Of a stretch of 64,000 nucleotides of DNA, positions 46,801 to 54,607 are shown one piece after another (position 1 is the stretch's first letter; every line of letters starts with the position of its first letter). The stretch spans positions 186,001 to 250,000 of the forward strand of contig NZ_JADWYJ010000005.1 of NCBI RefSeq assembly GCF_021354595.1. The letters are read 5' to 3'. The notes beneath the pieces are model-generated. The model did not search any database. It was not told the origin of the DNA and saw nothing but the letters and a program-made list of their open reading frames with translations. This DNA comes from Maribellus sp. CM-23 (GTDB taxonomy: Bacteria > Bacteroidota > Bacteroidia > Bacteroidales > Prolixibacteraceae). The translations under genes and the position numbers were made by a program.

Positions 46801-47705
46801 GTCAAAGTTGTTGTATTGTTTACCTTTTCCAACAATGCAGGCACTTTTTTGTATGGATCGCCTTCTCCCAATGTTTCCAAAGGCAAATAACCCCGGTAGC
46901 CGTTATCTTTGATTATTTTAAAAAGCTTTTTAAAATCGGTGGGCGTTTCCTTGCCGTCCATCCACATATTTTCTTTGATCTGCCAGGTGACAGCATATTT
47001 TATATTTTTCTGAATTTCTTCAAAAGGATCATGTTGCCGGTAACTACCAATATCAAGGTTTAACCCCAGCCATTCAGAATCAACCATCTCAAAAATACGA
47101 TCAACATCGGCCGCTGTTTTTATAAAATCGTTGTGATTTTGAATCGCGATGATCACTCCATACTGCTTCGCAAAATCGCAGCAGGTTTTCAGGTCCTTAG
47201 CCATCCATTCAAAAACCTGATTACGCGAGTAACCTAAGTGTTGGTTTGTTCCGGCAAAAACACGAACGTTGGGGATTCCCATTTTTGCGGCAGCCTCAAC
47301 CCATTTTTTTATCATGACAACATCGGCTTCCCGGCTATTTTCATCCGGATTGGCAAAATCATTCCTTACGCCGGTTCCGCTGATATCAAGGCCCAACAGA
47401 AAAGCCTGTTTCTTAAATTTCATCATAAACTCATCGCTCGGAACATCGGGATAGCCTGGGAAATAGTAGCCTGTTGGGTCGATGGCATCAAAATTATGTT
47501 CCGCACAAAAGTCAAGGACATCAAACAAATCTATCTTTTTGTCCATGAGAAGCTTGTTAAATGAATATAAGTTCAGGCTGATTTTAAATTTATGTCCCAA
47601 CTTACTCCAAACAGAGGGCATTTCTGTGGCCAATACCTGCAATCCTGATGCTGCAAAAGGAACAGCCAGCATTGACTTCATAAAATTTCTTCTTGAAGAT
47701 TTCAT
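46788..47705 (-). CDS. Tat-exported sugar phosphate isomerase/epimerase-like protein
   Basis: A 305-aa xylose-isomerase-like TIM barrel with a twin-arginine signal: MKSSRRNFMKSMLAVPFAASG. Inside the barrel are DVLDFCAEHNFDAIDPTGYYFPGYP, NVRVFAGTNQHLGYSRNQVFEWM, YGVIIAIQNHNDF, LNLDIGSYRQHDPFEEI and GYLPLETLGEGDP, carrying the usual metal-ligand Glu/Asp/His pattern. I start at the ATG at 47705; the frame upstream would overlap the SDR gene. Export is odd because its operon partners look cytoplasmic; it may act on a free periplasmic sugar. Confidence 0.84.
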   Translation of the reverse strand: MKSSRRNFMKSMLAVPFAASGLQVLATEMPSVWSKLGHKFKISLNLYSFNKLLMDKKIDLFDVLDFCAEHNFDAIDPTGYYFPGYPDVPSDEFMMKFKKQAFLLGLDISGTGVRNDFANPDENSREADVVMIKKWVEAAAKMGIPNVRVFAGTNQHLGYSRNQVFEWMAKDLKTCCDFAKQYGVIIAIQNHNDFIKTAADVDRIFEMVDSEWLGLNLDIGSYRQHDPFEEIQKNIKYAVTWQIKENMWMDGKETPTDFKKLFKIIKDNGYRGYLPLETLGEGDPYKKVPALLEKVNNTTTLTWIK

Positions 47706-47727
47706 TTTTTGACTTCGTTTTAATGTG

Positions 47728-48444
47728 TTAACGAATTCCCGAAGGGGCTTCAATAACCACTTCCTTTACAATCGCAGTGGGTGAAAGTTGGAGCAGATAC
47801 CGAATGGTCTTAAAAAGATCTTCCGGTTGGATCATTTCTTCAGCTTTTAAGGGAGTTCCCGCGTCGAAAGCCATTTGCGTATTTACCCAGCCCGGACAAA
47901 GAGCGGTTACTTTTATGCCTTTGGGCGTAAGTTCGTGGTACAACGATTCATTAAGCCCCAGCATTCCGAATTTGGAGGCGCAATAGCCACCGCTGCCTGC
48001 GTATCCTACTTTTCCCGAACGCGAAGCAATGTTAAAAATGTAGCCGCTTCGCTGGTGCTCCATCCACGGGACCACTTCTTTTGTAAGGGTGAATTGTGCC
48101 GTAAGATTGGTGTTCAGCATCGCCTGAAATTCACTTTCCTCGAGCTCGAGTGTACCATCGAAATACACGCCGGCATTGTTGACCAGTACATCGATCCGGC
48201 CAAACTGTGCAATAACAGATTGTATGGTTTCCTTCATTTTAGGAGTGTCGGTAACATCCAGCAGAAAGATGACCGGTGCCAGCCCTCCGTTGTTCACGAT
48301 TTCGGCAGCTACTTTTTCGAGGTTTTTGGGGTTTCGCCCAATCAGCACGGTTTGATAGCTCATCTCCGACAGTCCATAGGCGATGGCTTCTCCAATCCCT
48401 TTGCCTGCTCCCGTAATTACAGCAATTCGGTTTTCGATAATCAT
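47728..48444 (-). CDS. short-chain dehydrogenase/reductase
   Basis: A 238-aa classical SDR. Cofactor motif TGAGKGIGEAIA near the N-terminus, NNAGVY, catalytic Ser in NIASRSGKVGYAGSGG and YCASK (Tyr/Lys). It resembles 3-ketoacyl-ACP reductase-type SDRs, but the operon with a sugar isomerase and a YiaK-like reductase suggests a sugar or sugar-acid substrate. First gene of the three-gene minus operon; the isomerase starts 22 nt downstream. Confidence 0.88.
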   Translation of the reverse strand: MIIENRIAVITGAGKGIGEAIAYGLSEMSYQTVLIGRNPKNLEKVAAEIVNNGGLAPVIFLLDVTDTPKMKETIQSVIAQFGRIDVLVNNAGVYFDGTLELEESEFQAMLNTNLTAQFTLTKEVVPWMEHQRSGYIFNIASRSGKVGYAGSGGYCASKFGMLGLNESLYHELTPKGIKVTALCPGWVNTQMAFDAGTPLKAEEMIQPEDLFKTIRYLLQLSPTAIVKEVVIEAPSGIR

Positions 48445-48507
48445 AAGCTGTTTTTTCCGAAAGATACAATCAGAAGTTTTGAAATAAAAATAAGAAAGGG
48501 GAGATAA

Positions 48508-49197
48508 CTATTTCTCCTCCAGCATAAACCCGCTTCCGTGAATGTTGCGGATTTCGATGTTGGGGTCGTCTTTCAGGTATTTCCGGAGTTTGGTAATAAA
48601 AACATCCATGCTGCGGGCCGTAAAGTAGCCATCGTCGCCCCAGATTTTCCGAAGGGCTGTTTCGCGGCTTAGCAATTCGTTTTTATTCTGGCAAAGCAGC
48701 TTTAGCAGATCAGCTTCTTTGGGCGAGAGCTTTTGTTGTTCGTGGTCGCGGCTGATGGTGCGCAAACGGGCGTCAAATTCGTACGAACCTATGGTGAAAA
48801 ACGGACGATCGGGAGGGGTCTCCACGGACTGCCGTTTAATGATCGCCTGAATTTTGCACAGCAGCACCTCGGTGTCAAAAGGCTTGGTAATGTAGTCGTC
48901 GGCCCCGGCATTGTAGCCTTTCAAAATGTCTTCTTTCAGCGTTTTGGCCGTCAGAAAAACCAGGGGAATGTCCTTGTTTAGTTTCCGGATTTCGGCGGCA
49001 ATGGTAAAACCGTCGATGTTGGGGAGCATCACATCCAAAATGGCAATCTGGTATTCGCCGGCCCGGAATCTCTCCACTGCGTATTTTCCGTCGTCCACCC
49101 ACGTAACTGTGTAGTCGTTGATTTCGAGATAAGATTTTAACACCGCCCCAAAGCTGAGGTCGTCTTCTACCAGGAATATGTGTTGTTTTGTTGTCAT
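48508..49197 (-). CDS. OmpR/PhoB-family response regulator (RprY-like)
   Basis: A 229-aa two-component regulator: receiver domain (HIFLVEDDLSFGAVLK, phospho-acceptor D55 in ILDVMLPN, TAK, and Lys in ITKPFD) and a C-terminal winged helix (LSPKEADLLKLLCQNKNELLSRETALRKIWGDDGYFTARSMDVFITKLRKYL). I start at ATG 49197; the open frame further upstream only encodes a REP-like element. It is the partner of the histidine kinase upstream and resembles the Bacteroides RprX/RprY pair. Output genes probably include the divergent gene at 51230. Confidence 0.93.
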   Translation of the reverse strand: MTTKQHIFLVEDDLSFGAVLKSYLEINDYTVTWVDDGKYAVERFRAGEYQIAILDVMLPNIDGFTIAAEIRKLNKDIPLVFLTAKTLKEDILKGYNAGADDYITKPFDTEVLLCKIQAIIKRQSVETPPDRPFFTIGSYEFDARLRTISRDHEQQKLSPKEADLLKLLCQNKNELLSRETALRKIWGDDGYFTARSMDVFITKLRKYLKDDPNIEIRNIHGSGFMLEEK

Positions 49198-49218
49198 TGT
49201 TAACTTCTCATTCTTTGG

Positions 49219-49270
49219 CCCCTTAGTTCTCCGAAGGGGAAATCCCTCCTCTTGGGGGAGGTTAGGAGGG
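49219..49270. repeat. REP-like double hairpin between kinase and regulator genes
   Basis: CCCCTT/AAGGGG (49219-49224 and 49234-49239) and CCCTCCT/AGGAGGG (49244-49250 and 49264-49270) flank G-rich loops. The sequence (…cccctccta acctcccc…) is of the dispersed intergenic kind common in Bacteroidota genomes. It sits in the 139-nt gap between the kinase and regulator genes and could affect their relative expression. Confidence 0.6.
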
Positions 49271-49336
49271 GTCAATATAATAATTTGCAAAGATTGACTT
49301 CATTTCAGTTACTACACGAACTTCGATAAGGAGGTT

Positions 49337-51091
49337 TTACTCCCTCACAAAAGGTAAAAATACATCAAATTTGCTTCCTTTCCCGGGTTCGCTCTGAACG
49401 CCGATGTTTCCGCGGTTGGCCTCCAGTACCGCTTTTACATAGCTGAGACCCAGTCCGAAACCTTTTACGTTGTGAATATTGCCACTGGTTTGCCGGTAAA
49501 AGCGCTCAAATATTTTCGACTGTACCGTTTTGCTCATCCCAATCCCTTTGTCTTCCACCGAAACCAAAACCCCGTTGGGCTGGTTACGTGTCCGCACTTT
49601 AATTTCCGGCGCATCGGCTGAGTATTTATTGGCATTATCGATGAGGTTGTACACCACGTTGGTACAATGATTCCGGTCGGTGGTGATCATCGGGTTGGGA
49701 GCCTGCAGGTCGAGGTCGATTTTGCCGCCCCGCTTTTCCACTTGCAGAATAATTCCCTGCACCGCATCTTTGATCAGTTCGTGCACATCAATCGCTTCCC
49801 AGTTAAATTCAAAGTCCTTCCGGTCGAGCCGGGCAATCGTCAGTATATCTTCCACCTGCCGGTTCATCCGGTTGTTTTCCTTTTTGATCATGCCCGCAAA
49901 ATACCGGATACGTTCCGCGTCGCCCAGCACTTTTTCGTTGGTGATCGAGTCGGTGGCTACCGAAATGGTGGCAATCGGCGTCTTAAATTCGTGGGTCATG
50001 TTATTGATAAAATCCGATTTCATTTCCGAAATCTTCTTTTGCCGCAAAATGTAAAAAATGCTCAGTGCAAAGGTGGTGAGGATAAACAACGAAAACAGGA
50101 ACGAAGCCACCAGCAGCCAGTTAAGCGAGCGGTAAATAAACCCGCTTTTCCCGGGGAAGCTAACCGCCAGTTTCAGGTTCTTCTGAAAAATATCGTTGGG
50201 GTAAAGCTCTACCTGGAAGCCCGATTGAACCACGGCGGCCGAGTCGCTCACCGCAAGGGGAAACTCAGCAATGCTGTCGCGGAGGATCGCAAACTCAAAA
50301 TCAAGCGGAATACTGCTTTCTTCCAGCTCTTTTTTGAGGGTTTCGGAAACCAGTTGCGCGTCAATTTTCCGCACATCCCATGTCGACACTTCGGTTACCA
50401 TCCGGTTGGCCAGTTTTTTCAGGCTGCCGGCTTTAAAATGAATACGCTGGGAAAGATCGGGACGCAATATCTTAAAGGTATCCAGGTCGGTAAGCAGCGA
50501 GTCGATTTTTAGGGCGCTGATCGTATACAGCGAATCCATATCGGTAAAAAGGGTGTCCTGCCTCACAAACACCGTGGCATTCGAGCGGGTGTTGTTCCCG
50601 GCAATCACCACATGGTTGCTGGTCGACGACACCGTGCTTACGTTGTACGAAAATGTTTGCGTGCTTTGGGTCGAGTCGCTTTTCGTTTTTATTTCAATCA
50701 GCGCGTTCTTTTTGTCGGGGCTTACCTGCCGGATGATCTGAATCGGTTTTCCGGAAGGCCGGGGGGCTGTGCGGGTAACTACTTTTACCGATTCGGGTTG
50801 GCTTTGCCACTCAAACTCGGTGTCCACATCAAAATTCATATTGAGGGTGGTAGCATGGGGCGGCATGCGGAATACCGAGTCGTCCGAAAATATCATTTCG
50901 TTTACAATGCCCAGGTTCTGGACATCTTCCAGGCGGTTTACCGTGCGGATCAGCGCTTCGTTCACACTCCGCCCGAACATTTCATTTTTTACCCGGATAG
51001 CCTGGTTCATCCAAACCAGCTGAACGGCAATAATCCCTAAAATGGAAATCCCCATCAACACAATCAGTCCGGTAAATAATTTTTTGTTCAT
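49337..51091 (-). CDS. sensor histidine kinase (RprX-like)
   Basis: A 584-aa membrane kinase: helix at ~5-25 (LFTGLIVLMGISILGIIAVQLVW), a ~290-aa periplasmic sensor region with no domain I recognise, second helix at ~325-347, HisKA box with phospho-acceptor His367 (NMTHEFKTPI), and HATPase_c with NLIDNANKYS (N box), DKGIGM (G1) and GFGLGLSYV (G2). No HAMP is evident. It is transcribed first, then the regulator after 139 nt. The divergent gene at 51230 may be its target. Confidence 0.93.
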   Translation of the reverse strand: MNKKLFTGLIVLMGISILGIIAVQLVWMNQAIRVKNEMFGRSVNEALIRTVNRLEDVQNLGIVNEMIFSDDSVFRMPPHATTLNMNFDVDTEFEWQSQPESVKVVTRTAPRPSGKPIQIIRQVSPDKKNALIEIKTKSDSTQSTQTFSYNVSTVSSTSNHVVIAGNNTRSNATVFVRQDTLFTDMDSLYTISALKIDSLLTDLDTFKILRPDLSQRIHFKAGSLKKLANRMVTEVSTWDVRKIDAQLVSETLKKELEESSIPLDFEFAILRDSIAEFPLAVSDSAAVVQSGFQVELYPNDIFQKNLKLAVSFPGKSGFIYRSLNWLLVASFLFSLFILTTFALSIFYILRQKKISEMKSDFINNMTHEFKTPIATISVATDSITNEKVLGDAERIRYFAGMIKKENNRMNRQVEDILTIARLDRKDFEFNWEAIDVHELIKDAVQGIILQVEKRGGKIDLDLQAPNPMITTDRNHCTNVVYNLIDNANKYSADAPEIKVRTRNQPNGVLVSVEDKGIGMSKTVQSKIFERFYRQTSGNIHNVKGFGLGLSYVKAVLEANRGNIGVQSEPGKGSKFDVFLPFVRE

Positions 51092-51170
51092 GTTTCAAAT
51101 ATAGTTATTTGAGCAGGGCAAAAACCGGTTTTAACTTTTCCTTAACAGAGTTTAACCAGGCTTTAACTGA

Positions 51171-51198
51171 TTGGTAGGCAGCCTTCCATCTATCTTTG
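51171..51198 (+). promoter_or_regulatory. Bacteroidota-type promoter of the acidic unknown gene
   Basis: TTG (51171-51173), 17-nt spacer and TATCTTTG (51191-51198, perfect TAnnTTTG), 31 nt upstream of the ATG at 51230. It lies in the 138-nt divergent region shared with the histidine kinase gene. Three near-repeats of TTTAAC (around 51130, 51152 and 51162) just upstream could be response-regulator sites. Confidence 0.55.
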
Positions 51199-51229
51199 TT
51201 TGCAGAAAAACAATTCAAAAAATAACAAC

Positions 51230-52126
51230 ATGAAGAACATTTTATCGGCAAGCGGAATTTTGGCCCTGGCAGCTTTATTGACCTCGGCTATTTCAATCGG
51301 GGAAATGCCACAGGACCCGCCCCGCGGAAAAAAACACATTCAACTGACAAAAATCGACGACAAGGGAAATAAAACCCAGCTCGATACGGTACTAAAAGCC
51401 GGGGAGGTTTTTGTGTGGAACGGCGATACCATTGGCGAAGGAAAGGAAATGCAGTGGATAGCCAAAGAAGGAAAGTTTGTGTTCGACTCCGACATGGATT
51501 TTGACTTCGACTTTGATACCGATTCCATTCATAAGCTATTTATAAGCAAGGCTGGCGATCTTTCGCTCCCTAAAATGTTTTCGTTCACCTGCAACGACGA
51601 TTCCGCCCGGCAGTACAAGGTGAAAATGATTGCTTCGGGCGATGACAAAGAGCTTATGGAATGGACCAGTAAAGGTGGCAACAACCTGATGGGCGCTCCT
51701 TTCGCGGGGCCTAAAATGATGATGATGCGCAGCAGTGCCAACGGAAATGTGATTGATCTGAGCGATCCAGGGATCATTTCGTTTGAGAAAAAAGAACTAA
51801 AAGACGGCCGTGAAAAGATTACGATCATCCGTGAAAAGCCATCGGGCGAAGCAATAGAAGTGCACGAGGAGATCATGATTCCCGGGGCGCCGATGATGAT
51901 GCACAGCGGACTGCCGCACAAAGCCAAAACCATTAAGGTAATTGCAGGCGACGACGGTAAAGTGGAGATCATTGAAGACGGCAAACAAATTCACGTGGAA
52001 GAAATGAGCGAAGATGTGAAAGTGATCGAAAAAGACGGCAAGAAGATCGTGATCCGCAAATCCCGTGAAGGCGACGAAGTAAAAGTAAACGTAGAAGTAG
52101 AACAGAAACAGAAAGAAGAGAAATAA
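51230..52126 (+). CDS. hypothetical exported acidic protein
   Basis: A 298-aa protein with a probable signal peptide (MKNILSASGILALAALLTSAIS). No known domain is recognised. It has an acidic low-complexity patch FDSDMDFDFDFDTDS near residue 90, a Met-rich segment (PKMMMMRSS) and a highly charged Lys/Glu C-terminus (KVEIIEDGKQIHVEEMSEDVKVIEKDG is a run of alternating short strands), perhaps metal-binding or elastic. It is divergent from the kinase/regulator pair and has its own promoter, so it is a likely regulon member. Start chosen at the ATG after the promoter. Confidence 0.78.
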   Translation: MKNILSASGILALAALLTSAISIGEMPQDPPRGKKHIQLTKIDDKGNKTQLDTVLKAGEVFVWNGDTIGEGKEMQWIAKEGKFVFDSDMDFDFDFDTDSIHKLFISKAGDLSLPKMFSFTCNDDSARQYKVKMIASGDDKELMEWTSKGGNNLMGAPFAGPKMMMMRSSANGNVIDLSDPGIISFEKKELKDGREKITIIREKPSGEAIEVHEEIMIPGAPMMMHSGLPHKAKTIKVIAGDDGKVEIIEDGKQIHVEEMSEDVKVIEKDGKKIVIRKSREGDEVKVNVEVEQKQKEEK

Positions 52127-52164
52127 TTAAACCATTACCAACCGTTGGCTTATCAGCCGGATTT

Positions 52165-52190
52165 TACTATTTGTCATGACACAAATAGTA
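52165..52190. repeat. perfect 10-bp inverted repeat
   Basis: TACTATTTGT - CATGAC - ACAAATAGTA. A perfect 10-bp stem with a 6-nt loop 38 nt after the stop of the acidic protein gene. AT-rich without a T-run, so it is more like a protein-binding palindrome or an mRNA stabiliser than a terminator. Confidence 0.7.
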
Positions 52191-52209
52191 AACACAAAAA
52201 TCAGCCTAG

Positions 52210-52262
52210 CCCCGAGTGCTCGGGGTTGCTTCGTCTTTGCGTCAAGGCAAAGATGAAGGCCT
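52210..52262. repeat. REP-like double hairpin
   Basis: CCCCGAG/CTCGGGG (52210-52225) is followed at once by a 13-bp stem GCTTCGTCTTTGC / GCAAAGATGAAGGC with one wobble (52228-52261). A third of the kind in this window (others at 49219 and 57094), though the sequences differ. Confidence 0.65.
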
Positions 52263-52332
52263 CCGGCAGGAAAAACTGACGAACATTATTGGAACGGTTA
52301 AACAGGAAATAGCATTAAACAGCAAACAGTGC

Positions 52333-52377
52333 GAAATGGCCGGGCTTCCCTTGTTGGAATACCGGCCTTTCTTTTTT
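52333..52377 (+). terminator. intrinsic terminator-like hairpin
   Basis: GGCCGG/CCGGCC stem extended by GAAA/TTTC across one mismatch, with an 18-nt loop and followed by CTTTTTT. It would stop transcripts from the gene at 51230, about 210 nt downstream of its end, before the next gene. Confidence 0.6.
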
Positions 52378-52488
52378 GGGTGACGTGGGTGCGGCCCTGC
52401 AAAGAACTCCGGGCGGAAGGCAAAAACCGTTTTTTCGCCGTAACTTTTATCTCCCGAAAGCAGGCAACACTTTTAAAAGGAGGTAGCT

Positions 52489-53259
52489 ATGAAAACCATT
52501 TTACTGTTCATGCTGGCAATGATTGTTCTCGGGGCTTCGGCCCAGAAAAACGTGGTGATTGATCAGGACCTGGCCGATAATTCGGACCCGTTGAAAGTAA
52601 AGATCGGCGTACAAACCATGGGGAAAGTTGCCAAATACAAATTTGGGGAGTACGCGGTAACCGAAAGCAAAAACGGCTGGACCACCTCGCACGGGAAATC
52701 AAATTTCTGGGGCACGCGCGAAGAGAGCACTACCCGCAACAAGTTCTCGTTTACCCTCGGCGACGGCAAATCGAACACCGCCCGCGTTAATGCGGCGACC
52801 GATGTAAAGGTGCAACTCAAAAACAGTCTGGAGCTTTTCTCGGGGTTTTACCTGGGTGACGACGAACTGCAACTGGCGGAGCATAATTTCTCGGCATCCA
52901 TTATCCTGAACAACGACACCACCCGGCTTTGGCTGCTGTTTATGAAAAAGTCGGTGGGCACCGAATCGGACGAACCCGGTGGCGCTGTGCTGACCAACGG
53001 GCAGCGAAAGATCCTGATTGTATCGGCCACTTCGGAGCAAGAGGGCAAACGCGGGCAAATGCTCCCGGCGCGTGGTTACCAGTTTCGCGAAGGCGAACAA
53101 ACCCTCTCCGCCATTCAGTACCTGGGCGGGGGTATGCTGGGGATGAACAAAAGCATTGTCTGGCTGCACAAGGGTCTCGATGAGGATACAAAACTGGTGC
53201 TTGCCGCCGCCATGACCGCACTCCTTCAAAAAGAAATGACCGCCATTACCCTCGATTAA
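52489..53259 (+). CDS. hypothetical secreted protein
   Basis: A 256-aa exported protein (signal peptide MKTILLFMLAMIVLGASAQ). No domain is recognised. The mature part looks mostly beta-stranded with a mid-section LELFSGFYLGDDELQLAEHNFSASIILN that includes hydrophobic strands and a C-terminal helix. It has an unusually clear Shine-Dalgarno site (AAAGGAGG, 6 nt before the ATG), rare in Bacteroidota, which suggests high or special expression or recent transfer. It is isolated: no cotranscribed gene is visible before or after it. Confidence 0.75.
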   Translation: MKTILLFMLAMIVLGASAQKNVVIDQDLADNSDPLKVKIGVQTMGKVAKYKFGEYAVTESKNGWTTSHGKSNFWGTREESTTRNKFSFTLGDGKSNTARVNAATDVKVQLKNSLELFSGFYLGDDELQLAEHNFSASIILNNDTTRLWLLFMKKSVGTESDEPGGAVLTNGQRKILIVSATSEQEGKRGQMLPARGYQFREGEQTLSAIQYLGGGMLGMNKSIVWLHKGLDEDTKLVLAAAMTALLQKEMTAITLD

Positions 53260-53777
53260 AATAGAGTAGAAGTGCGGCTTGTTTTGCCTCCCCGGTAGCT
53301 TGTTTGGGGACTCATCCGGCAGGCAAAAAGGAGGTTTTTCGGTTTCGTTTTGACGATTTTTTCCCAGATTGAGAAAGGCAAATGCTTAACAAAATATTTA
53401 CTTCGTTGAAAAACAGGGACTAAGGTTTTTTGGCCTGTTACTTGCTTTACTCTTCCCGTCCATGATAAAAAAGAGATAAAAAATAGGGGGAAAGCGACTT
53501 CTGTATTTATGATTGGTTTTGTGTTTAGGGGTTTGTAAATTATCAATCATCTTCAAAAAGCGTCCATAGCTTTCCCCTCTTTTCTTTTTTTCGGATTCTA
53601 TCATCTCAACTTTTTATTGAATAAGCATTGTCCCAGGGATTCAGCTTTTATTTAGTATTTCGTCGTCAAATAAAAAATATTGTTAAATTAGTCCTCACCT
53701 TAGGTGACACCCGAAACGATTAGCAGCGAGAGATTTATTCACCCCAGGAACTTCAAAAGATATTTAAACTATTTTGG
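53260..53777. other. 518-nt gene-free stretch marking the left edge of the AT-rich segment
   Basis: No gene is supported here. Left part: a hairpin TTTTGCCT-CC-CCGG ... CCGG-C-AGGCAAAA (53282-53328) without a T-run. Base composition turns AT-rich from about 53600 on. A short inverted repeat at 53695-53707 lies upstream of the methyltransferase gene. Open frames on the minus strand (e.g. 53256-53546) have no recognisable features. Confidence 0.6.
53695..53707. promoter_or_regulatory. candidate operator palindrome of the methyltransferase cassette
   Basis: TCACCT-T-AGGTGA is a perfect 6-bp inverted repeat with a 1-nt spacer, 71 nt upstream of the methyltransferase ATG. Restriction-modification operons often carry such control sites, but no controller gene is seen here, so the role is speculative. 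Confidence 0.3.
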
Positions 53778-54605
53778 ATGGTGGCTATAAAGACTGATAA
53801 TACTATAAAACCATTTTTAAGATGGGCAGGAGGTAAAAATTGGCTTGTTAAACATCTTGATTTGATTTTGCCAAAAGATGGTTTTAATAATTATCATGAG
53901 CCATTTCTGGGAGGAGCATCAATGTTTCTTTCAATTTATCCTAAGAATGAAGCTTTCTTGTCTGACTTAAATAGAGAGCTGATCGAAACATATTCTACAC
54001 TTAAGGTTAATCCAGAGGGCATTATAGATATTCTTAGAACCTTTGAGAATACGGAGAAATTTTACTACCAAATAAGAGAGAGACGATATGAAGATCCTTT
54101 AGAACAAGCTGCTCGGTTCGTTTTTCTTAATCAGACGTCATTTAATGGTATATATCGAGTTAACTTAAATGGAAAGTACAATGTCCCATATGGTTATAGA
54201 ACTAAGGATTTTTTAGAGGCAGAAAAACTTCGATTAGTTAGCAAACGCCTTAAGAATGCGACCCTTGATTATGGTGATTTTACTATAGTCGAAAGTAGAA
54301 TTCAGAAAGGAGATTTGGTTTTTTTGGATCCGCCTTACACAGTATCGCATAATGATAATGGGTTTATCAAATACAATCAAAAATTATTCTCTCTAGATGA
54401 TCAGAAGAGACTGAGTGATTTGATTGATTTTATAAAAGCTAAAGAGGCCTTTTATATACTTACTAATGCTGCTCACAAAACTATAGAGGAAATATTTGAT
54501 AAGGGAGATAGAGTGTTAAAAATAAACCGAGCAAGTTTAATTGGGGGAGCAAACGCAGAAAGAGGACAAACAACAGAATGCATTTTTACTAACATAAGCA
54601 AGTAG
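53778..54605 (+). CDS. Dam-type (D12 class) adenine-N6 DNA methyltransferase
   Basis: A 275-aa alpha-class N6-adenine methyltransferase. FLRWAGGK (13-20) is the SAM-binding motif, HEPFLGGASMFLS follows, NQTSFNGIYRVN is the target-recognition/loop region, and the catalytic DPPY is at 184-187. Dam family enzymes methylate GATC or related sites. It is the first gene of an AT-rich two-gene cassette; the partner starts 2 nt downstream. Codon use (many AGA Arg codons, A/T-rich third positions) differs from the neighbours, suggesting horizontal transfer. Its target sequence cannot be read from the protein; it may protect DNA from the partner's nuclease. Confidence 0.92.
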   Translation: MVAIKTDNTIKPFLRWAGGKNWLVKHLDLILPKDGFNNYHEPFLGGASMFLSIYPKNEAFLSDLNRELIETYSTLKVNPEGIIDILRTFENTEKFYYQIRERRYEDPLEQAARFVFLNQTSFNGIYRVNLNGKYNVPYGYRTKDFLEAEKLRLVSKRLKNATLDYGDFTIVESRIQKGDLVFLDPPYTVSHNDNGFIKYNQKLFSLDDQKRLSDLIDFIKAKEAFYILTNAAHKTIEEIFDKGDRVLKINRASLIGGANAERGQTTECIFTNISK

Positions 54606-54607
54606 CT

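Larger units (their letters stand above)
52127..52488. other. 362-nt gene-free stretch with hairpins and a terminator
   Basis: This stretch has a 10-bp inverted repeat, a two-hairpin REP-like element and a terminator-like hairpin, each listed separately. I see no gene in it. Short open frames around 52330-52560 are not supported. Confidence 0.7.

Noticed and set aside
49198..49290. 31-residue N-terminal extension of the response regulator
   Set aside because: It encodes the REP-like element; the receiver domain begins at the ATG at 49197.
49667..50512. 281-aa plus-strand frame antisense to the histidine kinase
   Set aside because: Shadow of the kinase frame; no domain features.
53256..53604. 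Short minus-strand open frames (96 and 68 aa)
   Set aside because: No start signals, no recognisable motifs; base composition and context (gene-free AT-rich border) point to chance.
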